Source of the DNA: Ascaphus truei
Taxonomy: Eukaryota; Chordata; Amphibia; Anura; Ascaphidae
Direction: 5' to 3'
Assembly: GCA_036426205.1 (NCBI GenBank)
Contig: CM071573.1
Location: 69,367,425 to 69,431,424 of the forward strand
DNA: 64,000 nucleotides
Below the pieces are notes generated by a model, which made no database searches, was not told where the DNA came from, and worked only from the letters and a program-made list of their open reading frames with translations. Positions 35,609-46,573 of the stretch are shown piece after piece. The position numbers were made by a program, and so were the translations under genes. How positions within the stretch are numbered: position 1 is the stretch's first letter; each line of letters begins with the position of its first letter.

Positions 35609-35787
35609 CTGCATGTATGACTGCTGGCAGCGCTGCACCAGCTGGTGGAACGCCGGGGTGCGCAGGTGATTATGGATGTGGGCCGGGTTTAGTCTCTGTA
35701 GAGCCTCCATGATGATTTCCTGCAGGACAAACGGACTCAGCACGCCCTTGGCTGCCCCGACACAGAATTGATGCACATAGTTGACGC
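35609..35787 (-). CDS. ZSWIM8: ZSWIM8 exon
   Basis: The minus-strand acceptor tcccgaag|GC completes glycine, and the donor ATGCAG|gtaacg leaves phase 0. The peptide GVNYVHQFCVGAAKGVL is followed by SPFVLQEIIMEALQRLNPAH and LRTPAFHQLVQRCQQSYMQ. It is highly conserved with other vertebrates and predicted mostly helical. No breaks. Confidence 0.95.
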
Positions 35788-36520
35788 CTTCGGGAAGAGA
35801 CAAAAAGCGTGAGAATATATCTGTAGCCTGCATACCACAGGACAACATTCACTGAATCTTTCCCTGCAGATAAAGAAAGAGGGCATCAAGTAGATCGGAA
35901 GTACAGCAATACAACTTCATTTTAACATTCTTGCTTTACAAGAATTAGCTTAGGAAGAGCGGCGTGACGTGCGACACCCTTACCCATTCTTTTATCTGAC
36001 GTTCACTGGATACCTACTAAGATTTACAATATAACAGGAAGACATTTACTAGAAAAAAAAATGTCTGTTGCAATACATAAGCCAACATTTATATGGTCTG
36101 GAAAGTCCATGATAACCGCTGCTTGCCTTCCTTAGTCAATAGATGTTACTCGTCACTAATAATAGTCACAAGTGTCCAACGTGCATAGCTCAAAAAGAAA
36201 GAAGAATCCAGGAGTCAATATAACCTGTTCAGGTTAGATTTAAATGTTTCGATTTTCCAACGCCAAAGATGGTCACATTTCCTGCTATCGCATTCACACC
36301 AAAGAAAGCCATCACAGGCATAAACATTCAATGAAAGGTCAGTTAGCAGAGGCTGCATAAACTGAGGTCATTATACTAAAGTGGCTTTTGCAGTGTGGAA
36401 AGGCTTGACATTCACCACGCATACAGATTCATTATTTCACACGTAGGGAAGACTGTATACGCTGTGGTCAAGCACATGAAACCACTGATACAGCAGACTA
36501 GAAAAATACCATCTACTTAC

Positions 36521-36640
36521 CCAACTTTGCAGCTAAACCTAGGAGCCATTTCACATCCTCCGTGTACGGAGGGCTTCGGGAAAAATTGTTGGGATGGTCA
36601 TTGTGGGCCCTCCGTCCCAGCATCTCTAAAGCCAGCATCC
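36521..36640 (-). CDS. ZSWIM8: ZSWIM8 exon
   Basis: The acceptor tctccag|GG completes glycine and the donor AAGTTGG|gtaag leaves phase 1. It encodes MLALEMLGRRAHNDHPNN, then FSRSPPYTEDVKWLLGLAAK. This is one of the most conserved blocks of the ZSWIM8 C-terminal half. Confidence 0.95.
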
Positions 36641-37265
36641 CTGGAGACCAAATATACGGTCAGCCAATAATAATGCAGTAGTGCACAGAAATGCACAGAA
36701 ATGCACACGTTGATGGCAAAGTAAGTATGGTTCACGTTATGCTTGAAACGACCGCTTGTAAATATGCAATAGGTATAGCGCAAACTATCTCCAGGTATAT
36801 TCCCAATCTCCCCAGAAACACTTCCACATGAAAACTTGTATGGTTATGATAATTTAGTATGTGCCAAGTGTTAGAGTGGGTAAGAAAAACACAAGATTAT
36901 AGTCTGCCAGGACGTCTATCAGATATTCGGGATTGTTTGGACAAGAACAACACAAAGAGAAATGTGAACACCATCGACTGGCTGCAACATTGTGTGTTGA
37001 AGCCATTCTTTGTTTCTCATGCTGCATCACTTAGTGTGTTTCTGCCAAACCTACACGGTTAGCGCTGTAGAAAAAAACCCATTATTACCCTCATGATTAT
37101 GGTGAAGAATTTTTCAGACACAAGTTACTGCCTAACCTGCTCACACTAACCCAAAGGCCCAATTGGCTCACCCATTTACAGCACATTTTCTACCATTGCT
37201 AAAACATGTTGAATGCACATAATGATTTACACGTTAACCCCCTGTACTCCCAATCGTTTTCTTAC

Positions 37266-37439
37266 CGACTCGATAGGCTGAGTGGAGGTAGTGCAAGCCC
37301 TGTGGGCTAACAGGTTGACTGTGCTGTTCGTCCTCTGAAGGGAAGCCGCCCGTGATCAGTGAAGCAGGCTGAGTGCTTAGTGTTGTCAAGGAGGACCCCT
37401 GGATGGCTGGAAATGTCGTTCCTGCATGGACGCTCCCTA
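37266..37439 (-). CDS. ZSWIM8: ZSWIM8 exon with NAGNAG acceptor
   Basis: The minus-strand acceptor reads ttatgttag|TAG|GGAGC. Either AG keeps the frame after the preceding exon's single trailing base, so three bases are optional. The donor is GAGTCG|gtaaga. The peptide has a variable proline/serine/threonine part (AGTTFPAIQGSSLTTLSTQP), then SQPVSPQGLHYLHSAYRVG. The low-complexity front is a likely linker; the rear is conserved. Confidence 0.92.
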
Positions 37440-38116
37440 CTAACATAAAAGGCAAAGGCTGGGACAAGGTCATGCAAACCCCGGCGCCTTTCCTACCAAC
37501 CATGTGGAGTACACGAGAACTACATATGGTATTTACCAGGGTGTCTGTAGAAGGACCTAACAAAAAACCCCAGTCTGTCTTAATCCCTCAGTACCTAGAT
37601 ATCAACAATAAAAGAATGGGTGAATTAACCCTTTGCTGCCCGATGGGAAAAGAAGGCCCAAGCATTAAAGATCTTTTGGAGGGTAAATAATTGTGTTTGT
37701 GACACTAGAGGGGGATACAATATTGTGTCATAATAATTGTACTGTAGGTGGTCTCTGATCTCACTGCTCTCAACAATAATCAGGTTTCTAGGTAAAACTT
37801 CTCTGTTGCCGTCTGAAATGGAATCAAAGAAAAGTTGCAGTTCTTGGGCAGAAACATAAATAAATGACCACTCGTGTGCTCATGGGTAGAAGTAATACAG
37901 CATAAAGCAGTGAAACCTTGTATTTACAATGAGAATATTGTCCGCTCAAATCACCCGAGTCATTTGGTTTGCTAATGTGGTGCGGTGGAGAAGTTGCCTA
38001 TGAGGAATGGAGAAGCATGGCTGTCTAATGTCACTATTCTAACTTATCACAGCCGTAAACAATGGCAGCAGAATGGCTACGGCAGAACCTGCTGTATGGA
38101 TCAGCGCCTGACTCAC

Positions 38117-38279
38117 TTGCTACGTTTGAGGACAGCGATAGCCCTGCCTCTGCATGGTAAGGGTGGACAGCAATCTGTGTCATTGAAGGGACAGCTGGAA
38201 AGGACACGGCTGTAGCTGCCAGAGACGGAGTTGTTACGGTGTATGGATACTGGGCGCCGATGAAGGCTGGGTGTACACC
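38117..38279 (-). CDS. ZSWIM8: ZSWIM8 exon, proline-rich linker
   Basis: The acceptor tcttgcag|GGT opens 54 codons, and the donor GTAGCAA|gtgagt leaves phase 1. GVHPAFIGAQYPYTVTTPSL and PSMTQIAVHPYHAEAGL identify the ZSWIM8 YP-rich segment. It is likely disordered and less constrained than its neighbours. Confidence 0.93.
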
Positions 38280-38537
38280 CTGCAAGAAATATCGTGAGTC
38301 CTATAATCATAGACAGGGAATTAAAAGACACATTTAATGGGGCACTCCAACATCAAATCATTTTAAACAACGTTATCAGTGTAACTTCCTTCCTTAAAAC
38401 TTTTCACTCACCCTCGACGTTAACAATTACGTTTTGTTTTTGTTCCTTACGATACAAATAAAACCATCTGTACATCTGAGGGCCGAGCACTTATCAAATA
38501 GACATTAGATAGAAATGTAACATTGCCATGGAGATAT

Positions 38538-39235
38538 ATATATATATATATATATATCCTATAAAAAACTAAGTGCGCTATCTATCACAGCAGAAACAGA
38601 AAATGTACCATGTAGATGCTGCCACAATGTATGCACTATACACAATAATGCTATATATGGAGTAAAAAGAAAAAGAACACAGGCGCAAATAAATGGTGTA
38701 CTACTGGATATAAAATCAATTAAACTGGGAACATAGTAGATGACCATGGAAAGTCCTTTCAGTAGGACGAAACGCGTAGGATGGAGGTCTTGAGAAGAAT
38801 TCTTTAGCCTTCCCTACTCTCTGAACTGTCAGCAGTGTATACTAAAGATCATTTGGACTCGTCCTCTCCCCGGGACTTTGCCCCGACGAACTCTCTGGAA
38901 ACGTGACGTCACACTCACGATCTCGCGGGACTAGGAGCTGATCGGAAGGAACCCGCAGGCAGTGGTGACGCATATCGATACACGGAGATCCAGCGTCCCA
39001 CGTGGAGCCAGGCGAGACCGCCGAACAGCTGGAAGGAGAGGAACCAAATATCCTATATGCCCAAATGATCTGCTACTTTAGACTCTATTCCATGGTCATC
39101 TACTATGTTCCCAGTTTAATTGATTTTATATCCAGTAGTACACCATTTATTTGCGCCTGTGTTCTTTTTCTTTTTACTCTACATATACATACATACATAC
39201 ATATACATATACATACATATACATATAAACACACA
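38538..39235. mobile_element. PLE-like terminal repeat with 91-bp perfect inverted arms
   Basis: Arms 38660-38750 and 39090-39180 are inverse and appear identical over about 91 bases. TA-rich DNA flanks both ends. Just inside the left arm (38741-38800) is a hairpin GTCCT...AGGAC followed by GAAACGCGTAGG. The left end TATAAAAAACTAAGTGCGC resembles TATAAACAAAGAAAAGACTG at 52421 in the PLE remnant. The GC-rich middle has no ORF. Identification as a Penelope-like terminal repeat is inference from these shared features. Confidence 0.55.
38741..38800 (+). ncRNA. Hammerhead-like box
   Basis: The order is GACCAT, then GTCCT-loop-AGGAC (stem II-like), GAAA, CGCGT, then ATGGAGGTC, whose GGTC can pair back to GACC as stem I. 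The CTGATGA box expected before stem II is replaced by ATGGAAA, so catalysis is doubtful. Confidence 0.35.
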
Positions 39236-39424
39236 CACACACAAGCTCAATTTAACCTATAAATCATACCATGGTCTTTTTTCAGAGGCAAGATCTTCAC
39301 TAAATCGTAAATCCATTGATAAGCAATGATTTCATTCGTGCAACATGACAAAGGAAGAGAGGGATTAAACGAGTGTCAATTTCGTTAGGTAATTTTCGTC
39401 CTATGAGGGACTGTCCCTTTAAAC

Positions 39425-39566
39425 CAGGGGTAGCCAATTTCAGTCCTCAAGGGCCACCAACAGGTCAGGTTTTAAGGCTCAGTCAATTGAGCCACCTGTG
39501 CTGAAGCAGGGCTATCCTTAAAACCTGACCTGTTGCTAGCCCTGAGGACTGGAGTTGGCCACCGTA
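39425..39566. mobile_element. hAT-type hairpin MITE, family A, shortened arm
   Basis: CAGGGGTAGCCAATTTCAG start; end GGAGTTGGCCACCGTA. The middle of the left arm is deleted. Confidence 0.85.
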
Positions 39567-40354
39567 GTTTAGGAAATTAAAAGGCTGGTAGACTTCCCCC
39601 CCCCCCCCTTTAAAAGAATTTAATAAAATAAACTTTCACATTTCATTCACGTACTTTTTCAAAATCAGCTCCAGTCTCAGGACCATCACTCACAGATTAC
39701 CCCTCAACAAAATGGGCTTCACCATTACAATATAAAACAAATAGCATTCAAAGGAACAATGAAAGGAGAGGGGAGTCCCAAACTCCAGAGCCACAGGTCG
39801 CCCCTTCACTATATAGCTCCTAACTCAATAAGGTTTTACCAACGTTCCCGTGAGATTGACATAAAGAGAAATTTGATGGCTTGCTATGTGCCAGGTGGAG
39901 CTGCGACTCCAGCAGGCAACAGCTGTCAAGAGACGGAAAGTACTCTGTCATATTTAGTTCACCGCGCTGGCAGTGAGAAGCATCTATGGGAGAGCGATTC
40001 CAGAGATCAGAAGCACTTTCCTTGCGGAGAACAGGCTTTTGTTATTTTATACAACAGCCCTTCTTCCCAGGAACCTGCCCCTTTATATAACATTCATTTT
40101 AAAGAAGGACGTTCAGGGGGGACACTGCAACCCTCTCCGGTTTCTAAGTCACCAGAGCTCTTTGAATTCTGCATCACTTTTGTTTGTTTTTTTTACAGCT
40201 GTGTTTGCTGCAATAGGAAAAATAGATTTATACAAAAGGGGGAGGAGAGGTTGCTTTTCTAATTAAGCGCTTTCAAAAAGTCAGATTTGGCAGGTTACAA
40301 TTAAGACTAGCATTGCCCACGCACAGCTCAATGCAGCACCTGGAAAGGATAAGC

Positions 40355-40613
40355 CATGGGTGGCCAACTCCACTCCTCAAGGGCCACCAAGCGGTTAGGG
40401 TTTCAGGATATCCCTGCTTCAGCACAGGTGGCTCAATCAGTCCCTGCTTCAGCACCGGTGGCTCAATCAGTCCCTGCTTCAGCACCGGTGGCTCAATCAG
40501 TCCCTGCTTCAGCACCGGTGGATCAATCTTTGACTGAGCCACCTGTACTGAAGCAGGGATTTCCTAAGTACCTGACCTTTTGGTGGCCCTTGAGGACTGC
40601 AGTTGACAACCCT
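40355..40613. mobile_element. hAT-type MITE, family A, with amplified 30-bp unit
   Basis: Four tandem units of CCCTGCTTCAGCACCGGTGG plus CTCAATCAGT (about 40411-40530) extend the left arm. The right arm keeps one inverse unit. Three units share CACCGG instead of CACAGG, so the array grew by local duplication of one variant. Confidence 0.9.
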
Positions 40614-40712
40614 TTCCTTAAAACATTATACAAGTTGCTCCGCACCCTATTTTGTTACTTGCTTCGCACCCTTTCAGTGGACACCTCTGCTTAGGTTTCC
40701 TCCGACTCTTAC

Positions 40713-41186
40713 CTGTGTGTACAGCGTTCCTGGCACTGGAAAGACTGCCGACTGCGGGATTTGCTGGCGTGGGATCCCAATGTACTGTGGGGTGCAGACA
40801 GACGGGATGTGCGTTTGCAGAGTTGTATAAGGGTGCAGTCCCTGGGTGTGCGCATGAGCCATTGCCGTGTGCTGCTGGTAAATCGTTGACCCGACTGAGA
40901 TCACTGGCATCACTGCCGCTGCCGTCACCGCCGCTGCTACAGTTACAGTGGAGGTATCCGGGATTATCCTGCTGTCTGCAAGTCCACGGACAGCTTCTGC
41001 CACAGAACGTGCGCCTCCTGTGCTGCACCCGGTAGCGCCCTCTCTCTGGGCTGGAGTACCACCGGCTGTCTGCTCATAAAGCCAGTACCACTGGTGGGCC
41101 ACTTCAAACAAGACCTCAGGGTACACGCCTCCTCCCTTGGCAGCCTCCTCTACAGCCATACAAGCTTTCTCCAGCATCAGGTTATC
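40713..41186 (-). CDS. ZSWIM8: ZSWIM8 large exon, alanine/valine-rich and HP-rich linker
   Basis: The acceptor tgtccccag|GAT and donor ACACAG|gtaaga bracket 158 codons, phase 0. DNLMLEKACMAVEEAAKGGG and VYPEVLFEVAHQWYWLYEQT are conserved. The rest is a linker (STVTVAAAVTAAAVMPVISV, GLHPYTTLQTHIPS) diverged from mammals. No stop or frameshift. Confidence 0.94.
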
Positions 41187-41575
41187 CTGGGGACAGAACC
41201 ACAAATACACATTCAGACTACTCCAATGGAAAAGTACTCGTGTTTGCAGGTGTAATGCTTGAAAAGACCCCGGACTGCCCGCTGCTTTATAAAATATATA
41301 CACACCAACATTACACATTGATGCAGATTGTTATTTATTTTCTGTATGGTAAAATCATAAGTCTTTGTAAGGACACCAAATTAGTTAAGTAGTAGCACGA
41401 TGCACGACCCACAGACGTTGAGAGGTTTAGCCACGTCAAGGTCCTTATTCATTGGGCTGCTATAGTGCTGACCGAACTTAATAAACCCGGCCCTAAAAAT
41501 TAGAACATTTGCAAGACCAACATGAAAAGTATTTACAAAAGGCAAAGCGCTGTGTGTCTGTGCATCCATACATAC

Positions 41576-41799
41576 CTGCTCTTTGCACTGTACCAGAGCC
41601 CGCTGGATCTCATTGGGGTTCAAGGCATGTGCATGCGGGAGGCAGCTCAGAGCCAGTTCAGCAGCTGCACGAACCATGTTAGAATCCCTGGCACGGGAAG
41701 CCCTGTCTGCAAGAGATGCCACTTCCGGTGGGGTCAGGTGCCCATCCCAGCACTCCACCAGGATGTTCAAAGCTGCGCTGCCGATCTCCATGGCCTGCC
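41576..41799 (-). CDS. ZSWIM8: ZSWIM8 exon, helical repeat region
   Basis: The acceptor attccag|GG completes glycine and the donor GAGCAG|gtatgt leaves phase 0. QAMEIGSAALNILVECWDGH, LTPPEVASLADRASRARDSN and MVRAAAELALSCLPHAHALN are near identical to mammalian ZSWIM8. It is predicted alpha-helical. Confidence 0.96.
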
Positions 41800-41885
41800 C
41801 TGGAATACATACACGGAGCCATGGAAATGCACAGCCAATGAATGGGGGACGGTCTGATGTCAAATCTAATATTCTCTTTACCCTT

Positions 41886-41935
41886 AGCTCAGTGGTGCGC
41901 AAAGTGAGGGGCGCAAGATTTTCTGGAGGAGGTTT
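41886..41935. mobile_element. hAT-like solo terminal fragment
   Basis: CAGTGGTGCGCAAAGTGAGG resembles the inverse of family B ends (TTTGCGCACCGCTG). Only one end is recognisable. Confidence 0.45.
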
Positions 41936-42480
41936 CCTATTTTTGTTCTTGACTATCTGTTTTATGTAGTTCAAATAAAAGGTTTTTATTTCACTTTTTG
42001 CTGGCGAGTCTCAGTGTACATCAGGAGTGTTGCATCGATCTTTTTTTTTCACAACGGCAAATAAAGATAAGAGGACGGGCGATGGGGGTTGCCTGTGCAA
42101 ACTCTTGCTGATAACAATAATATCACACAAAAGGGAAATTAAACCCCTCAACTCGATGTTTACAAACTAAGAATGATATACAAATACAAATACGTGTCAG
42201 TCTGGGTACAAAAGATTTAAAACCAGAGACAACATAAAACACATAAAACACAGACAAAGCTCAGTGCACATCCAGAAAAACTTATATACGGTACAGTGCC
42301 TAAATATACATGTATAAATAACTAATAAATAAATGGGTACAAAAGATGATAAAATCTAGATTTTAAATCAAAACAGGTCACTGCCATTGGTGCACTTTGG
42401 TCCTAGGAGGGACTGCCCCTTCAGCAAGCAGGGAGAAGATAGGTGCGCTACTGGGCAAATTCAACAGCCAGCCCACTCAC

Positions 42481-42770
42481 CAGTTATCCAAGAGACGTGG
42501 GACGAGTAAGTCCTGGAGAGCCAGTTTGGGGACACAAAGTTGTGCAGCCCCAAGGCGTAGAGACCTATCTCGAAGGCACATAGGTGCAGGTTGCGGTGGG
42601 GCCCTTGGTGGCCACCGCTAGATGATGGATGGGTGAAGATGGAGGTGCTGCTGTTCCCCCCGGCCTTGATGAGGACCGTCTTGGCCAACTCGAAGTAGAA
42701 GTGGGCGGCGGCTTCGGAGGGCTGGTTGGGGACGTGGGGGGCGTGGCTCTCCAGGCGACGCCCCTTGTAC
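42481..42770 (-). CDS. ZSWIM8: ZSWIM8 exon, conserved core
   Basis: The acceptor cttctcag|G completes arginine and the donor ATAACTG|gtgagt leaves phase 1. YKGRRLESHAPHVPNQPSEA is followed by HFYFELAKTVLIKAGGNSS, GGHQGPHRNLHLCAFEIGLY and VSPNWLSRTYSSHVSWIT. Conservation is very high with no break, so this is a structured core of the C-terminal half. Confidence 0.96.
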
Positions 42771-43703
42771 CTGAGAAGGACACACCCAGAAGAGCTTACA
42801 CGAGGCTTGTGCTGCAACCACATTAATCTACACCAGGATAGAGCTACCTGCCAATTTAACCCTTTGCAGTCAGAGAGGAGTACAACACATTGCCTTTCTG
42901 GTAGCAAGGGCTTCAAGCAGCTTGTCATGTGCAGCATCTTCTCCCATAGCATCCAACAACCTGTAAAAACAGCTTCTTTCAACCCATTTGTTTTCCAGTT
43001 ACCCGATAGGGGATTCATAAAAGTTTGATGGACTTCATTCAGCCTTCTACAGTAACCTCGTTAAGAAGGCCACTTGTGCATACAGGGCGCCGGTAATCAT
43101 GTTAAATTGCAGGGTTCATTGTTCCCTCTGGTGGGATTTTCCACAACACAGCCACTGAACCCTATGGAAACCAGACGTGTGGTATCTTGGGGGCCAGGCT
43201 CACGCGCTACACCTGTATAACAGGTATCGTCACCCGCCATTTTGTTTTCAAGGACACAAAAATCGGCATAAAATATTTTCCCGAGTTTCTTAAGCAATGA
43301 ACATCGTCCCTTGAACTGGACAGCAAGCCTTGTCATGTCTTGCTTTGCGATATATGAAAGCGACTGGGTACAGGAGGAGCGCACCATGAGAGACATCAAT
43401 GCCGTGTTTATTGTCGGGGCTCATGTCCAGGTTTCTAAGACGCTGTACAACTGTAGTCTCCCTGACACACAAAAGGAGACCCGCTGAACTTCGGATCTCA
43501 TTCATGGAGTTGTGTTGGTGGAGCCCGTACACAACCGCAGGTTCGCATTTGCTGCTAAATATATATTTGCGGTTGACGGAAGTGCAGACTGGGCCACAAA
43601 AAAAAACGTGAAGTATAGAAAAGGCATTCGAAATGATTTAAAGCAGACACAGAAAAATATGGCGTGAACCCCCCACTGTGCAGCGTACAGCAAATAACAG
43701 CAA

Positions 43704-44050
43704 CATGTGTGAGCACATTCACGTGTCTCAGACAGGCCTGCAACCCTGCCTTTCCCCTTTATCTCTTCGCATACAATGCTCCCACTGCAGCCAGGGATTC
43801 TGGGTACTGACATGCAAATGAGCACTCGCAGTGTGTCACTTTTAGCTTCTTGTCCATTCCAACATGGATCCCTATAAGCACGGCAGGTGTAAGCTTATTG
43901 AGATCCATAAGCTAAAAGCAGCACGCTGCGAGTTCTCATGTGCAGGTCATTACCCAGAATCCCTGGCTGCAATGGAAGCATAGAATGCTACGAGATAATG
44001 GGGAAGTGCAGGTTTGCAGACCTGTCTGAGACATGAATGTGTTCCCAAAT
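43704..44050. mobile_element. Long foldback MITE
   Basis: The left arm (about 43704-43850, with GTCTCAGACAGGCCTGCAA and GCAGCCAGGGATTCTGGGTA) is inverse to the right arm (about 43905-44050) with roughly 85-90% match by eye. Copy 1 of the large duplication starts inside the right arm. Confidence 0.8.
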
Positions 44051-44273
44051 AATTTAAACACATTTTAAAAAAAAAGGAGGGTTTTTTTACATTTGGAATA
44101 ATGATGCCTTTTTTAAGCAATGCTTTTTTGTTCACTCTAAACTTTCTTCAACTACAAAATATGTATATGGGCTAATGAGAACCTCTGGTTGTGTATGGGT
44201 ACTGAACATGACCCAATAATTGAGGTACTGGGTTAATGCCTGGCTGCCAGGAGTCTCCTTCTATATGTTAGGA

Positions 44274-44466
44274 CAGGGGTGCTCAACGTCAGCCCTCAAG
44301 ACCCCACCCAAACAGGTCAGGGTTTAAGGATATCCCCATTTCAGCACAGGTGGCTCAACCTGAGGCTCCGTCTTCAACCGAGCCTCTGGTTGAGCTGCCT
44401 GTACTGAAGCAGAGATATCCTAAAAATCGAACCTGTAGAGGGGGGTCTTGGGGTTGAGAACCCCTG
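44274..44466. mobile_element. hAT-type hairpin MITE, family A, with TSD
   Basis: TGTTAGGA (44266-44273) and TGTTAGGG (44467-44474) form an eight-base duplication with one mismatch. The repeat copy at 53106-53295 carries the same insertion, so it predates the duplication or artefact. Confidence 0.9.
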
Positions 44467-44571
44467 TGTTAGGGGACACTACAATTGTACAGTAGCTATG
44501 CAACATAACCCTCTCTCTGCAGCATTAGAGGATATCCCAGGCTTCTCTTGACGAACTCTAACTGCCCTTAC

Positions 44572-44794
44572 CTGCCCACTTCCACTGTCTTGGCTCTGGC
44601 CCCTGCGCTGGCCCTCCTGCTGCCACTGGAGGAGGATGATCCCAGGGAATCGCTGGAGGAGCTGCTGATGCTGTCGCTGTCCTGTCCACGGCCCCAGGGA
44701 GTGGCTCCCCAACCGCCACGTAACGGGCGGCGGCTGAGGGTCGGGGAGCTGTCCGATGTGGTCTCTGGGGCGCTGCTGTCGATGCTGGCCATGC
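44572..44794 (-). CDS. ZSWIM8: ZSWIM8 exon, serine-rich region
   Basis: The acceptor ttgttgtag|GC completes glycine and the donor GGGCAG|gtaagg leaves phase 2. It encodes MASIDSSAPETTSDSSPTLS, RRPLRGGWG, then DSDSISSSSSDSLGSSSSSG and ARAKTVEVGR. The serine-rich acidic stretch is probably disordered and phosphorylated. The frame is intact here but broken in the second copy at 53401-53632. Confidence 0.95.
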
Positions 44795-45183
44795 CTACAA
44801 CAATCAAAGATAACCCCACATAAAACCAAGATCTTCTAACCAACTGTAACCCACTGCCAAGGAAGCCGCGGGCGCAACAGGACACGGACGCAAATAAATG
44901 TATCTTTATCTCCGAGACGCAGATTCTCTGCAGACTTTGGCTGCTCCAGTTCAGTATTTGAAAAGCAGAAGGTTCTGCGAAAGGTTGGAAGAAACACCTC
45001 ACACCGCACCAAGTTAAGCCAAACTGGTTATTAACTGTAAAAAATGGACATACACATGTAGGCATTTAAACAAAGAACAATGTGGAAACACCTTTCCGGG
45101 TATTTTTCAGCGCTGAAGGGTACAATGTAAGCCCTTCAGGTTTGAGGGAGTGGCTCCGTCACCTAATGGTGTGAAACACCTAC

Positions 45184-45336
45184 CTGTATGCTTCTTTTTC
45201 TGACGCACTGGCGACCCCCAGCATCTCCCGTTGTATCCGCCACGGTTTCCCAGGGCCAGGCGGCTCGGAACCTTTCCTTCCTGTTTGAAAACGTGCCCTT
45301 CCCCTGCAGTTTCACTGGCCGACCTCTGGGAGCCGT
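45184..45336 (-). CDS. ZSWIM8: ZSWIM8 exon, basic linker
   Basis: The correct frame is not the longest open one. Phase from both neighbours gives GSQRSASETAGEGHVFKQEG, KVPSRLALGNRGGYNGRCWG and SPVRQKKKHTG. The acceptor is taatacag|AC and the donor CATACAG|gtaggt. The C-terminal RQKKKHT cluster is basic. Length and phase fit the flanking exons exactly. Confidence 0.9.
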
Positions 45337-46088
45337 CTGTATTAAGACATCATACGCACACACATCACACACCCAAAGCATTGCGAGTCTCTACCCCAAT
45401 CATGTACATTACTGTAACAACGGACTACCCAAAAATGGACGGTATAGGCCTTTCTCCCTTCACTTAACCCTTTCCAGTAGAAGAATGTGTTGCAGTGATC
45501 AATCAGAGAGTACACACAACATATCGGGTCCCGGGGTGAACCTGAAACGTTGTGTTGTATTCGTGAACAATCCGAGTACACACAAGATTCGTAAGCAAAG
45601 CGTTATGGAATAGTGTTTACTCTTAACAACTATTTGAACTCTGTCTAAGGGAACCTGAGCATTTTGTCCCATGGTTATATTTGGGTGTTGGCCGCACTCC
45701 TGGGTTCTGTTGCCCCACGAGAACTATATGCAGCTCCACTTTTCTTTCTATCGTTACCTACACTGAAGAGCATGCCATTAGGTTGGGTTTTTTTCTATCA
45801 GAGAAATGGGGAGACATGCACAAGGTCACGAGATCCCACTGAATCCTGAGCTGAACTCTTTATAGGCCACTGCCTTAAGTAGGTCAAATATATTTCCCAT
45901 TGCACTCAACAGTAATGCTTGCACAGTACATACAAATCTATCTAAACATATAGTGACATGAAGGTCAATGGTATGGGCCATTACTACTGCCCATCAAGGT
46001 ATTATATGTATCCCATGTAATTCTATGACTGTGACAATGACCATGCCTGCACAAAGTCTCAAGATGGGAGAGGTGCAAACAATGTTAC

Positions 46089-46323
46089 CCTGAGTGCTCT
46101 TATCCGCTAAGTTCTCTGCCAGGCCTCCATGGACTGCACTGGTCCCACCCGGCTGCAGGTGAGTGGCCGGGCTACCTGATATGAGGATGGGTGCAGTGGA
46201 CTGGGAGGCATGTTTGGAGGGAGATTTCTGATTGGTTGCCGTGGGTTTGCTAGAAGAGTAGAAGGAGCTCAGGGTCTGCGGTTTGTGAGTCTGACTTTCT
46301 CGGTCCAGCAGCTTGTCCAAAAT
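46089..46323 (-). CDS. ZSWIM8: ZSWIM8 exon
   Basis: The acceptor atcacgcag|ATT and donor ACTCAGG|gtaaca give 78 codons plus one base. ILDKLLDRESQTHKPQTLSS is conserved, followed by a serine/threonine/proline-rich linker (FYSSSKPTATNQKSPSKHAS) that differs from mammals. Confidence 0.94.
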
Positions 46324-46448
46324 CTGCGTGATGGGGAGGCAAAACAAAACCAACATAACCAGCTTTAAGTCTGTGCGTGCATATGTTGCTTCCACTTGTC
46401 CACTAACTTGGCATGCCAGGAGTGGTGAAAGACAAGACATTGACATAC

Positions 46449-46573
46449 CTTTTTTAACTTTGACTGATCATCTTTATAGGTAATCATCAGGGCAAGAGCC
46501 AAATCCCCCTTCTCCCTTCGGGTACCCTCACAAAGCAAGGGATGCTCAGCTTCACTGACAGTCGTCTTCATTC
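46449..46573 (-). CDS. ZSWIM8: ZSWIM8 exon
   Basis: The acceptor atgcccag|GA completes glycine and the donor AAAAAAG|gtatgt leaves phase 0. MKTTVSEAEHPLLCEGTRRE and KGDLALALMITYKDDQSKLK are strongly conserved in ZSWIM8. Confidence 0.95.
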
